From assembly GCF_014696625.1 (NCBI RefSeq), contig NZ_JACJQL010000022.1:1-64000 (forward strand): a DNA stretch of 64,000 bases. Reading direction: 5' to 3'. The notes under the pieces are model-generated. The model was not told the DNA's origin and searched no databases. It was given only the letters and a program-made list of their open reading frames with translations. Shown here in pieces: positions 18,850-26,743 of the stretch. Within the stretch, counting starts at the first letter, position 1. Every line of letters starts with the position of its first letter. A program made the position numbers and the translations under genes. The stretch is from Nostoc parmelioides FACHB-3921. Its GTDB lineage: Bacteria; Cyanobacteriota; Cyanobacteriia; Cyanobacteriales; Nostocaceae.

Positions 18850-19722
18850 TTACAAAGAACCAAATATCATCCCAGCCAGTACAATAAAACCAATCCAGAC
18901 ATTTTGCCGGAACATCTCACCATAAGCAGGATTAGGCAATTGTGGCTGTCTTAAACGTAAAACCTGCCAAATCCAACCAACTGAAGCGATTCCTAAGGTA
19001 ATCCAGAATGCTAAATGTAGGTGGATGGCAACACCCAACCAAGTTAGGCAAATAATTGTGCCTAAAAAGAAAATTCCAATAGCTAAAGGAGCATAATCAC
19101 CAAAAAATAAGGCACTGGAATTAACCCCAATCCGTTGATCATCTTCGCGATCGCTCATGGCGTAAACTGTATCAAATCCCAATGTCCAGAGTAAGGTTGC
19201 CCCCCACAGTAACCAAGTTGCTTGAGAAATGTTTTGTGTTACCGCACTCCAGCTAATTAACACCGCAAAACCCCAAGCAATGGATAAAACCAACTGCGGG
19301 ACAGGAAACACTCGCTTTGCACCGGGATAAAGCAAAATTACAGGCACAGCAGCCACAGATAACCAGAAGCTTAAGGAGTTAAGGTAATATGCAAGAATTG
19401 CCGCACAAAATAACGCTATAATACCAACTACAATACCAACTTTTATAGAAAGCGTCCGAGCTGCTAAGGGGCGATCGCGCGTTCTCTCCACTTCTGGATC
19501 AATATCCCGATCCCACAAATCATTAACCACGCATCCAGCCGCACTGGTAGCCAGAGTACCCAAGACAATTACCCCCACCAAAGGCAAAGGGGGTTTGCCA
19601 GCCGCAGCCAAAAATACAGCCCAAAGTGCCGGAATCATCAAAATTAATCGTCCTTCTGGTTTGTGCCACCGCAAAAGACGGAGAATTGTTAGCCAAATGG
19701 GTTCTTGGTTAGTTTCTAACAT
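18850..19722 (-). CDS. ubiA: 4-hydroxybenzoate polyprenyltransferase (plastoquinone pathway)
   Basis: Integral-membrane prenyltransferase of the UbiA family, 290 aa. In cyanobacteria it attaches the solanesyl chain to 4-hydroxybenzoate, an early step of plastoquinone synthesis. The two Asp-rich magnesium/diphosphate motifs are present: NDLWDRDIDPEVERTRDRPLA and the second loop YAMSDREDDQRIGVNS. About eight hydrophobic helices follow the short N-terminus (RLLRWHKPEGRLILMIPALW). The ATG at 19722 is directly preceded by an STRR tract of CCCCAATC units, so no normal Shine-Dalgarno sequence is visible. The gene is divergent from the exopolyphosphatase gene. Confidence 0.93.
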   Translation of the reverse strand: MLETNQEPIWLTILRLLRWHKPEGRLILMIPALWAVFLAAAGKPPLPLVGVIVLGTLATSAAGCVVNDLWDRDIDPEVERTRDRPLAARTLSIKVGIVVGIIALFCAAILAYYLNSLSFWLSVAAVPVILLYPGAKRVFPVPQLVLSIAWGFAVLISWSAVTQNISQATWLLWGATLLWTLGFDTVYAMSDREDDQRIGVNSSALFFGDYAPLAIGIFFLGTIICLTWLGVAIHLHLAFWITLGIASVGWIWQVLRLRQPQLPNPAYGEMFRQNVWIGFIVLAGMIFGSL

Positions 19723-19855
19723 GGGGATTGGGGATCGGGTATGGGGGATTGGGTATTGGGGATTGGGGATTGGGTATCGATGTAGATTACCTATGACTAT
19801 CCTGTTGCTTTCTACTCTTCCCAGTCCCTAGTCCCCAGTCCCCAGTCCTTACTTC
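19723..19855. repeat. STRR tract (GGGGATTGGGTAT-type units)
   Basis: Short tandem repeats of GGGGATTG/GGGTATTG on the plus strand from 19723 to about 19778, then CCCAGTCC-type units at about 19818-19848. The tract abuts the start codon of the prenyltransferase. The rest of the 379-bp divergent gap up to 20101 shows no other feature I can support. Confidence 0.7.
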
Positions 19856-20101
19856 ACACATCTTTACATCTATAGAATAGCGTTATTTGATATTTGTAAA
19901 GACATAATCTTCAGTGGCAACTTTAACTAAATTTAATTAAATAGTCACTAAAATTGTCAGTAGCAGGGTGAATATACTTAAGTTCAGGTAGTTCCAACTA
20001 CGCTCAACCTGAGAATTAAGTGTGTTGCAACATATATCAGTGCCAACTACCCCCGACACATCATTCATTACCATCCATCCTGAATACAGAGAGAAGACTA
20101 G

Positions 20102-21754
20102 ATGGTGAATTTAGTTTCATCTAGCTGGGAGAGTGTCAACACTCAACCAGTTCAGCAACACCGCATTATTGCTGCCATTGACATGGGAACCAATTCTCTG
20201 CACATGGTAGTGGTAAAGATTGACCCGACACTACCAGCTTTTAGCATTGTTTCCAGAGAAAAAGAAACCGTGCGACTAGGCGATCGCAATATTACCACTG
20301 GGGAGTTAAAACCAGAGGTCATGGCAAAAGCGATCGCTGCGTTGAAGCGCTTTCAAGAAGTTGCCAAAACTGCTAATGCGGAAACATTAATTGCTGTGGC
20401 AACTAGTGCAGTGCGAGAAGCGCCCAATGGTAAAGATTTTTTACACCAGATAGAAACAGAATTAGGTTTAAGCGTTGACTTGATTTCTGGGCAAGAAGAA
20501 GCACGACGCATTTACCTTGGCGTTTTGTCGGGGATGGAATTTCATAACCAACCGCACCTGATTATTGATATTGGCGGTGGTTCTACAGAATTGATTTTAG
20601 GTGACACCCAAGAACCTCGCACCCTCACCAGTACCAAAATTGGTGCTGTAAGACTCACTAGCGAGTTAATCACCACAGACCCCATCAGTAATATCGAGTT
20701 TCAATACCTGCAAGCCTACGCCAGGGGGATGTTAGAACGTTCTGTAGAAGAAGTGCTAGCTAACCTGAATTTTGGCGAATCTCCCCGTTTAATTGGCACT
20801 TCCGGCACCGTTGAAACCATCGCCATGATTCATGCGCGGGAAAAAACGGGTACAGTCCCTTCTACCCTCAACGGCTATCAATTCACCCTCAAAGACTTGC
20901 GAGAGTGGGTAAATCGCCTGCGGAGAATGACAAATGCCGAAAGAGCCGCTATCCCTGGAATGCCCGAAAAACGCTCTGAAGTCATACTTGCCGGCGCTGT
21001 CATCTTGCAAGAAGCTATGACCCTGTTGGGTGTGGAGTCATTAACCGCTTGTGGTCGCGCATTACGGGAAGGGGTAATTGTTGACTGGATGTTAAGCCAC
21101 GGCTTAATTGAAGACCGATTGCGGTTTCAAAGTTCAATTCGCCAGCGTAGTGTCCTCAAACAAGCAAGTAAGTATCAAGTTAACTTAGAGTATAGCGATC
21201 GCGTAGCTACATTTGCCCTGAGTTTATTTGACCAAACCCAAGGACTACTACACCACTGGGGCAGCAACGAACGGCGATTACTTTGGGCAGCAGCAATTTT
21301 ACACAACTGCGGTCATCATGTCAGCCATTCATCCCACCACAAACATTCCTACTATCTCATTCGCAATAGTGAACTACTCGGTTACAACGAAACCGAGATC
21401 GAAATCATTGCCAATTTAGCCCGGTATCACCGCAAATCACCACCCAAGAAAAAGCATGAAAATTTCCGCAACTTGTTGAGTAAAGAGCATCGGCAAGTCG
21501 TGAGCCAATTAAGTGCGCTGTTAAGATTAGCAGTAGCATTAGATCGGCGACAAATTGGGGCGATCGCTCAAATCAAATGTGATTATTATCACCACTTTCA
21601 GCAGTTTAATTTGCTCATCTATCCATCTCGACCCGATGATGATTGTGCTTTAGAGCTATGGAGTTTAGACTACAAAAAAGCAGCCTTTGAAGCAGAATTT
21701 GGTGTGAAATTACTCACCCATTTGGAAAAAAATTTACTCCCTAGTTTCTCCTAA
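20102..21754 (+). CDS. ppx: Exopolyphosphatase / guanosine pentaphosphate phosphatase (Ppx/GppA)
   Basis: Releases orthophosphate from the ends of inorganic polyphosphate, and members may also hydrolyse pppGpp. The 550-aa protein has the ASKHA-type phosphate loops IAAIDMGTNSLHMVVV near the N-terminus and LIIDIGGGSTELILG in the middle, plus VATSAVREAPNG and the catalytic-Glu region SGQEEARRIYLGVLSG. The C-terminal third is an HD-like helical domain (WAAAILHNCGHHVSHSSHHK ... ANLARYHRKSPPKKKH), as in long Ppx enzymes. The ATG at 20102 follows AGAGAGAAG. It is monocistronic, with a G-rich repeat copy downstream. Confidence 0.94.
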   Translation: MVNLVSSSWESVNTQPVQQHRIIAAIDMGTNSLHMVVVKIDPTLPAFSIVSREKETVRLGDRNITTGELKPEVMAKAIAALKRFQEVAKTANAETLIAVATSAVREAPNGKDFLHQIETELGLSVDLISGQEEARRIYLGVLSGMEFHNQPHLIIDIGGGSTELILGDTQEPRTLTSTKIGAVRLTSELITTDPISNIEFQYLQAYARGMLERSVEEVLANLNFGESPRLIGTSGTVETIAMIHAREKTGTVPSTLNGYQFTLKDLREWVNRLRRMTNAERAAIPGMPEKRSEVILAGAVILQEAMTLLGVESLTACGRALREGVIVDWMLSHGLIEDRLRFQSSIRQRSVLKQASKYQVNLEYSDRVATFALSLFDQTQGLLHHWGSNERRLLWAAAILHNCGHHVSHSSHHKHSYYLIRNSELLGYNETEIEIIANLARYHRKSPPKKKHENFRNLLSKEHRQVVSQLSALLRLAVALDRRQIGAIAQIKCDYYHHFQQFNLLIYPSRPDDDCALELWSLDYKKAAFEAEFGVKLLTHLEKNLLPSFS

Positions 21755-21795
21755 AAAGCCTACGTTGCTGGTGTTCAATTCAGGGAGTGGTCAAA

Positions 21796-21897
21796 AGAAG
21801 CAGGGGAGAAGAGGGCAGGGATTGGGCAAAAATTTTGCAGTCAGTTCTCCCCCTGCCTCCTCTGCTTCCCCTGCTCCCTGCCCCCTGCCTCTTCCGG
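21796..21897 (-). repeat. G-rich dispersed repeat, copy 2 (reverse orientation)
   Basis: Read on the minus strand this is GAGGCAGGGGGCAGGGAGCA and so on, followed by the GAACTGACTGCAAAATTTTT core. 57 nt (21818-21874) are identical to 76-132 reversed. Here it lies harmlessly between ppx and the DMT exporter gene. Confidence 0.8.
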
Positions 21898-22052
21898 TCA
21901 TAGGTAATAGTTAAAAATCTTCTCCCAGTTACCAATTACCTGTTACCCATGACCAAATCCCCTAAGTATTATTTCCTTCATAAAAAGACACAATTGGGTA
22001 GAATTGGTTAAAGTAATCTCTGCACCTGTAAACCAAAGGCATCACCAACACC

Positions 22053-23123
22053 ATGCAACTGAAACTCAGTGCATCCAAATTTCCCATAGCCCCTCTACTC
22101 CTAATTGCGCCATTTTTTCTATGGGGGACGGCAATGGTAGCAATGAAAGGAGTTATACCCCACACCACACCATTTTTCATGGCGGGAGTGCGGTTGCTAC
22201 CGGCGGGAGTGTTAATTTTAATTGCCGCCGCACTGTCAGGTAGACCCCAGCCCAGTAGTTGGCAAGCATGGTTATGGATTGCCTTATTTGGGCTAGTGGA
22301 TGGAACCTTATTTCAAGGCTTCTTAGCTGAGGGATTAGTCCGTACCAGTGCGGGGTTAGGTTCAGTCATGATTGACTCCCAACCTTTAGCGGTGGCGTTG
22401 CTGTCGTTGTGGCTATTTCAAGAACGAATTGGTTTATGGGGATGGCTGGGATTAGGTCTGGGAGTCACAGGAATTAGTTTAATTGGCTTACCTGACGAGT
22501 GGATTTTCAGTTTACTAGGTACAGGTGCAGAGGTGACAATTGGCAACTGGCAAAACCTGTTTGCTAGTGGTGAATGGTTAATGCTGTTAGCGGCTTTGTC
22601 GATGGCAGTGGGAACGGTATTAATTAGATTCGTAACTCGCTATGTTGACCCTGTAACGGCTACAGGCTGGCACATGATTATCGGTGGTTTGCCATTGTGG
22701 GGAATTTCCGCAGTCGTAGAATCTCAACAATGGGAAAATCTGGTAGGTTCGGAATGGCTGGCTTTAGCTTATGCTACCGTCTTTGGCAGTGCGATCGCCT
22801 ACGGATTATTTTTCTACTTCGCTTCTAGTGGTAGTCTTACCAGTCTCAGTTCCCTCACCTTCCTTACCCCCATATTTGCCCTGTTATTCGGTCATCTCTT
22901 ACTCTCCGAAGTTCTCAGTACTTTGCAATGGGTAGGAGTATTCCTCACTTTAATCAGCATCTACCTCATAAATCAGCGTGATAACCTGGCAGGACAGAAC
23001 AAAAAGTCTGTCATGGAGGAAATATCTGCAAAATCCCAGCCAATACTTGCAGAAGCAACTACAAAAAAGCTCAATCCCTTAACTGTAAAAGTTAGGGAAT
23101 CCGAGCCAGAAACTCTACCCTAA
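22053..23123 (+). CDS. EamA/DMT-superfamily transporter
   Basis: 356-aa inner-membrane protein with about ten hydrophobic helices arranged as two EamA repeats. The first begins APLLLIAPFFLWGTAMVAMK and the second near LMLLAALSMAVGTVLIRFVT, with the usual end-of-domain pattern ATVFGSAIAYGLFFYFASSG and LTFLTPIFALLFGHLLLSE. Members export or import small metabolites such as amino acids; the substrate cannot be told from sequence. The last 50 residues or so are a polar cytoplasmic tail (MEEISAKSQPILAEATTKK). It stands alone, with repeat DNA upstream. Confidence 0.9.
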   Translation: MQLKLSASKFPIAPLLLIAPFFLWGTAMVAMKGVIPHTTPFFMAGVRLLPAGVLILIAAALSGRPQPSSWQAWLWIALFGLVDGTLFQGFLAEGLVRTSAGLGSVMIDSQPLAVALLSLWLFQERIGLWGWLGLGLGVTGISLIGLPDEWIFSLLGTGAEVTIGNWQNLFASGEWLMLLAALSMAVGTVLIRFVTRYVDPVTATGWHMIIGGLPLWGISAVVESQQWENLVGSEWLALAYATVFGSAIAYGLFFYFASSGSLTSLSSLTFLTPIFALLFGHLLLSEVLSTLQWVGVFLTLISIYLINQRDNLAGQNKKSVMEEISAKSQPILAEATTKKLNPLTVKVRESEPETLP

Positions 23124-23362
23124 GACACTTGCCCATAAAAAATAATCAATCCTTGAGTGTACAGAGCAAGTATGCTCAGAAAAATCTAAGTTTTTAGATT
23201 ACCTTGAATCAGAAGAAAAAATAAAATAATTAGACAAAATAAGGTATATTACTAGCAACTATGGTTAGATTTTTGCGTCAAAATAAAAATTAGTACTTAC
23301 ATAGATTTAGGTTATCAATTCCCCGATAACTTTAAAAACACATTCAGGCTCTAACTTTTAAT

Positions 23363-24532
23363 ATGAGGCTAAACTACCCCTCAATTGTCATACTTACCTG
23401 TTTTTCTTGTGTGGGTTTTTACTCGACTCAAGCCAGCACAGCTACAACTAACTTCGCACCTGAAAAATTAGAAGTGGCGCAAGTCAGTTCCACTTCAACG
23501 ACTGGACAAGTTGTTCTGAAGCCAGGTAGTCAAGGGCCGGATGTACAAACACTACAAACGCAATTAAAGCAGTTAGGATACTACAGTGGCATTGCTGATG
23601 GAAAATACGGAGACAGTACAAAAAAGGCTGTAGCAAAATTTCAGCAAGCTAAGGTGTTTAGTAGAGTTGATGGGGTGGCGGATCTAGCCACTAAGAGAAT
23701 TTTACAAACAGCCTTGATAGATAATCAGAATAAACTAGCTGTTGCCTCATCTTCTGAAGCTCCCGTCACAACCACCAATAACTCTAGTTCAGCACTTAGA
23801 GATTTTCTTTGGTGGTCAATATTGGGTTTAGGAACTTTAGGAACTATTGGCGCAATCTTATATTTATTACGGCGCTTTGACCCCAAAAAACCACAAAAGC
23901 AACTCAAAACAGCACCACAAAAAGCTTTAAGTGCCAATCAACAAGATCCCATTGCACCAGTTTTACAAGAGTTAGCACACACATCTAATTATCAGGAAAC
24001 TACTGCTCAAGCCAGTGTTTCCCAACCAGCGCCAGCATCATTCCCCGCAACAGTGATGCCCATAGAAACGACATCCCGTCTTGCTAAACTCAACATTGTT
24101 GATGAGTTAGTTCAAGATTTACGTAGTACCGACCCCACAAAACGACACAAAGCTATTTGGGATTTAGGACAGCAGGGCGATTCCCGCGCAATTCAACCAC
24201 TTGTGAATATGTTGATTGATGCCGATTCACAACAACGTAATTTAATTTTGGCTGCTTTATCAGAAATTAACGTCCGTTCACTCAAACCAATCAACAAGGC
24301 TTTTGCCGTCTCCATGCAGGACGAAAGCCCGCAAGTTAGACAAAATGCCATTCGTGATTTAACTCGCGTCTATGACATGATGGCTCAGATGAGTCAGATG
24401 TTAGCCCATGCTCTAGATGACCCTGATGCTGAAGTCCAGGCAACAGCAAGGTATGCCCTAACTCAGATGAATAGAATGCGGAACGTAGATAAAGCAAGCC
24501 TAGCAGATAATACTCCAGAAGATTCTCGCTAA
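23363..24532 (+). CDS. Peptidoglycan-binding domain and HEAT-repeat membrane protein
   Basis: 389-aa protein of mixed build. An N-terminal signal (IVILTCFSCVGFYSTQASTA) is followed by a PG_binding_1 domain (GSQGPDVQTLQTQLKQLGYY, GIADGKYGDSTKKAVAKFQQ). Next come a Ser/Thr linker, a transmembrane helix (FLWWSILGLGTLGTIGAILY) and a C-terminal HEAT-like region (DLRSTDPTKRHKAIWDLGQQ, DSRAIQPLVNMLIDAD, DESPQVRQNAIRDLTRVYDM). The topology suggests a cell-wall-binding outside and a protein-binding inside, possibly a scaffold between wall and cytoplasm. This function is inferred. It is convergent with the DUF2141 gene, 9 bp apart. Confidence 0.88.
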   Translation: MRLNYPSIVILTCFSCVGFYSTQASTATTNFAPEKLEVAQVSSTSTTGQVVLKPGSQGPDVQTLQTQLKQLGYYSGIADGKYGDSTKKAVAKFQQAKVFSRVDGVADLATKRILQTALIDNQNKLAVASSSEAPVTTTNNSSSALRDFLWWSILGLGTLGTIGAILYLLRRFDPKKPQKQLKTAPQKALSANQQDPIAPVLQELAHTSNYQETTAQASVSQPAPASFPATVMPIETTSRLAKLNIVDELVQDLRSTDPTKRHKAIWDLGQQGDSRAIQPLVNMLIDADSQQRNLILAALSEINVRSLKPINKAFAVSMQDESPQVRQNAIRDLTRVYDMMAQMSQMLAHALDDPDAEVQATARYALTQMNRMRNVDKASLADNTPEDSR

Positions 24533-24541
24533 AATCCTCAC

Positions 24542-24997
24542 TCACAACTTTTTCATCTGGACTTGAATAGTAGTGTTGCTGCCTGCCAAAATAAAAGCTG
24601 CATCTCCAAATTTGGGGGCGCTGGTGCGAACTTCCGGGTTGCGAGAAAACCCAAAGGGTTCTACAGGCATACCTAAGTCATTGCGGTTAAGAGTGCCATC
24701 ACCATTCAAGTCTTGAATTGCTGCTACAGCGTAAGTCCCTGCTTTTAAGTTGTTAAAAGTAAGTTTCAAGGGTGTTTCGTTAATCTGAGTACACTGCCTA
24801 TCGAACACCCGTTTGCGGTCACCGGGAAATCCTTGGCTACTAGTAAATATGCTGACGCAGACTTGTCCTTGTTTGTTTTTTAACCCATCAATTTCTACAG
24901 TCAGTCTGCCATTAAAATTAGCCCTGGCACTCCCTAACCAAGTTAAATTTCCCAAAGTTGTCAGCAGTATGAGGCTAAATGCCCATTTTTTTCTCAT
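24542..24997 (-). CDS. DUF2141 family secreted protein
   Basis: 151 aa with a signal peptide (WAFSLILLTTLGNLTWLGSARA) and a beta-rich domain typical of DUF2141: LTVEIDGLKNKQGQVCVSIF, LKAGTYAVAAIQDLNGDGTL and GMPVEPFGFSRNPEVR. The DLNGDGTLNRND segment resembles a calcium-binding loop. Function is not known for the family. It is likely periplasmic or secreted. The ATG at 24997 opens with a basic MRKK signal. Confidence 0.88.
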   Translation of the reverse strand: MRKKWAFSLILLTTLGNLTWLGSARANFNGRLTVEIDGLKNKQGQVCVSIFTSSQGFPGDRKRVFDRQCTQINETPLKLTFNNLKAGTYAVAAIQDLNGDGTLNRNDLGMPVEPFGFSRNPEVRTSAPKFGDAAFILAGSNTTIQVQMKKL

Positions 24998-25093
24998 AGG
25001 ATATTACTTTATTGGTTTATGCAGATTGATCCTGACATGGTTCAGTCAATATACGCAAGTTTTTTGTATAAAAATATTGATTTAATTGCGAAA

Positions 25094-25183
25094 TATAGCC
25101 GTAGCCAGATAGATTGGGACATCAAGCCAAGATAAAACCCTGACAACACAAGACTTTCAAGTCTGTCAACCGTCAACAGCTAT
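25094..25183. repeat. About 90-bp dispersed repeat, copy 1
   Basis: This stretch (starting TATAGCCGTAGCCAGATAGA and ending with CGTCAACAGCTAT) matches the reverse complement of 47250-47346, with only scattered substitutions and one small indel. Its right end includes the stop codon of the histidine kinase gene on the minus strand. Its nature is unknown; it is not similar to the STRR or MITE families elsewhere in the window. Confidence 0.75.
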
Positions 25184-26547
25184 ACTTTAAATTTGAGCGG
25201 AATTTTAATAATGAACTCGGCTCCTTGTCCTAAATTAGATACACAATCAATCTGTCCACCATGTTTCTCAACGATAATCTGATGGCAGATAGATAACCCT
25301 AAACCAGTACCTTTACCTACCGGCTTAGTAGTAAAAAATGGATCAAACAATCGCTGTTTTACCTCTTCTGGAATTCCTATCCCGTTGTCAGCAATGCGAA
25401 TTACTACTTGCTGATCATCGATAATTTTTGTCCGAATGATAATTTGTGGCTTAGTTATCATTCCCGAATATTTGACCATAGATTCTTCCAAGGCATCAAT
25501 GGCATTGCTGAGAAGATTCATAAATACTTGATTGAGTAAACCAGCATAGCAATCAACTAGAGGCAGGTTCTCATATTCTTTGATAATGTTGATAGGGTGA
25601 GTAATGTTTGGGTTTTTGAGCCGACTTTGTAAAATTAGCAGAGTACTATCAATCCCTTCATGAATATCCACCAATTTTCTCTCAGATTCATCCAGACGGG
25701 AGAAATTGCGTAAAGCGCGAACAATTTGTACAATCCGATCGCATCCACTCCGCATAGAAGTTAGCAAATTAGGTAAATCATGGGTAATGAAGCCCAGTTC
25801 ACTTTCCGCGATCGCAGTTGTAATTTCCTCTACAGGATGGGGATAATTATTTTGGTATAAATTGATGAGGTTGAGTAATTGCTGGGTATAGTCAATAGTG
25901 TGGACAAGATTACCAGCAATAAAGTTGATGGGATTATTAACTTCATGAGCAATACCTGCGACTAACTGACCTAAAGCCGCCATTTTCTCATTTTGCAATA
26001 GTTGAGTATAGTTATTTTGCAGGTCACGAAATCCTGCCTTAGCTATTCGTGATTGTTTTTTGACGTGTTGTAGTTTTTCTAGGGTGAGAGTATGAATTTG
26101 GGAGTTAGCTAAAAGCAACTGATGGAAATCAAGTACCTTATACTTTCCCGATAGACTTTTTACTAAAATTGGTTCATAGACAAGTTTAGGCGATCGCTGC
26201 AATGCTTCTTGTGTAGTTTCTGTAACTAACTTATGTGCAGAAAAGATCAAAACTTGTGGTTGGAGAAAATTGTAGAGACTTTCAATCGGGCGCATCGAAA
26301 ACAAGCCAAAACTGTAAGGGCGACTCATAAACTCAAAAAATCTCTGCCGTGAAATCATCCCTACAAATTGTTGATTATCAGTCAAAATAATTCCTGGCAA
26401 TAAAGGCTCATGCTCAAAAAGGCTAATCAATTTGTTACCTGGAAGATGAATTTCTACCTCAACATCCCACGCAGGTAATTCTTGTAACGTAGAATCTAAT
26501 TGCAAGCTCAAGTCATGACCATTTTTCACGCTTTGATTAGCGAGCAT
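25180..26547 (-). CDS. Sensor histidine kinase with CBS-like N-terminal region
   Basis: 455-aa cytoplasmic two-component kinase without membrane segments. Residues about 25-165 resemble a pair of CBS-type sensory units (LPGIILTDNQQFVGMISRQR; EPILVKSLSGKYKVLDFHQL). A coiled segment leads to the H box GQLVAGIAHEVNNPINFI (His near residue 201). The HATPase domain has NLLSNAIDALEES, IRIADNGIGIPEEV and GKGTGLGLSICHQIIVEKHG. This C-terminal type is close to that at the end of the giant kinase at 8.7-14 kb. No response regulator is adjacent. The stop codon lies in a dispersed repeat that also occurs near 47.3 kb. Confidence 0.92.
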   Translation of the reverse strand: MLANQSVKNGHDLSLQLDSTLQELPAWDVEVEIHLPGNKLISLFEHEPLLPGIILTDNQQFVGMISRQRFFEFMSRPYSFGLFSMRPIESLYNFLQPQVLIFSAHKLVTETTQEALQRSPKLVYEPILVKSLSGKYKVLDFHQLLLANSQIHTLTLEKLQHVKKQSRIAKAGFRDLQNNYTQLLQNEKMAALGQLVAGIAHEVNNPINFIAGNLVHTIDYTQQLLNLINLYQNNYPHPVEEITTAIAESELGFITHDLPNLLTSMRSGCDRIVQIVRALRNFSRLDESERKLVDIHEGIDSTLLILQSRLKNPNITHPINIIKEYENLPLVDCYAGLLNQVFMNLLSNAIDALEESMVKYSGMITKPQIIIRTKIIDDQQVVIRIADNGIGIPEEVKQRLFDPFFTTKPVGKGTGLGLSICHQIIVEKHGGQIDCVSNLGQGAEFIIKIPLKFKV

Positions 26548-26743
26548 AATTGTGTTCCTTTGGCTTCAGGTATTTTTGCTACTTTCCACTCCGAACAATT
26601 ACAGTCCAGCCAATTACCAAAAAAGCAGTATCCCCATACCTAGTTTTCCCAAAGTACTTTTACAAATTTTCACAATAGCGACGATCCAGCCCGCGCTTTA
26701 CGAAATCTTTATCTACTTCAGTTGTCAGTTACCCCCCAATCCC

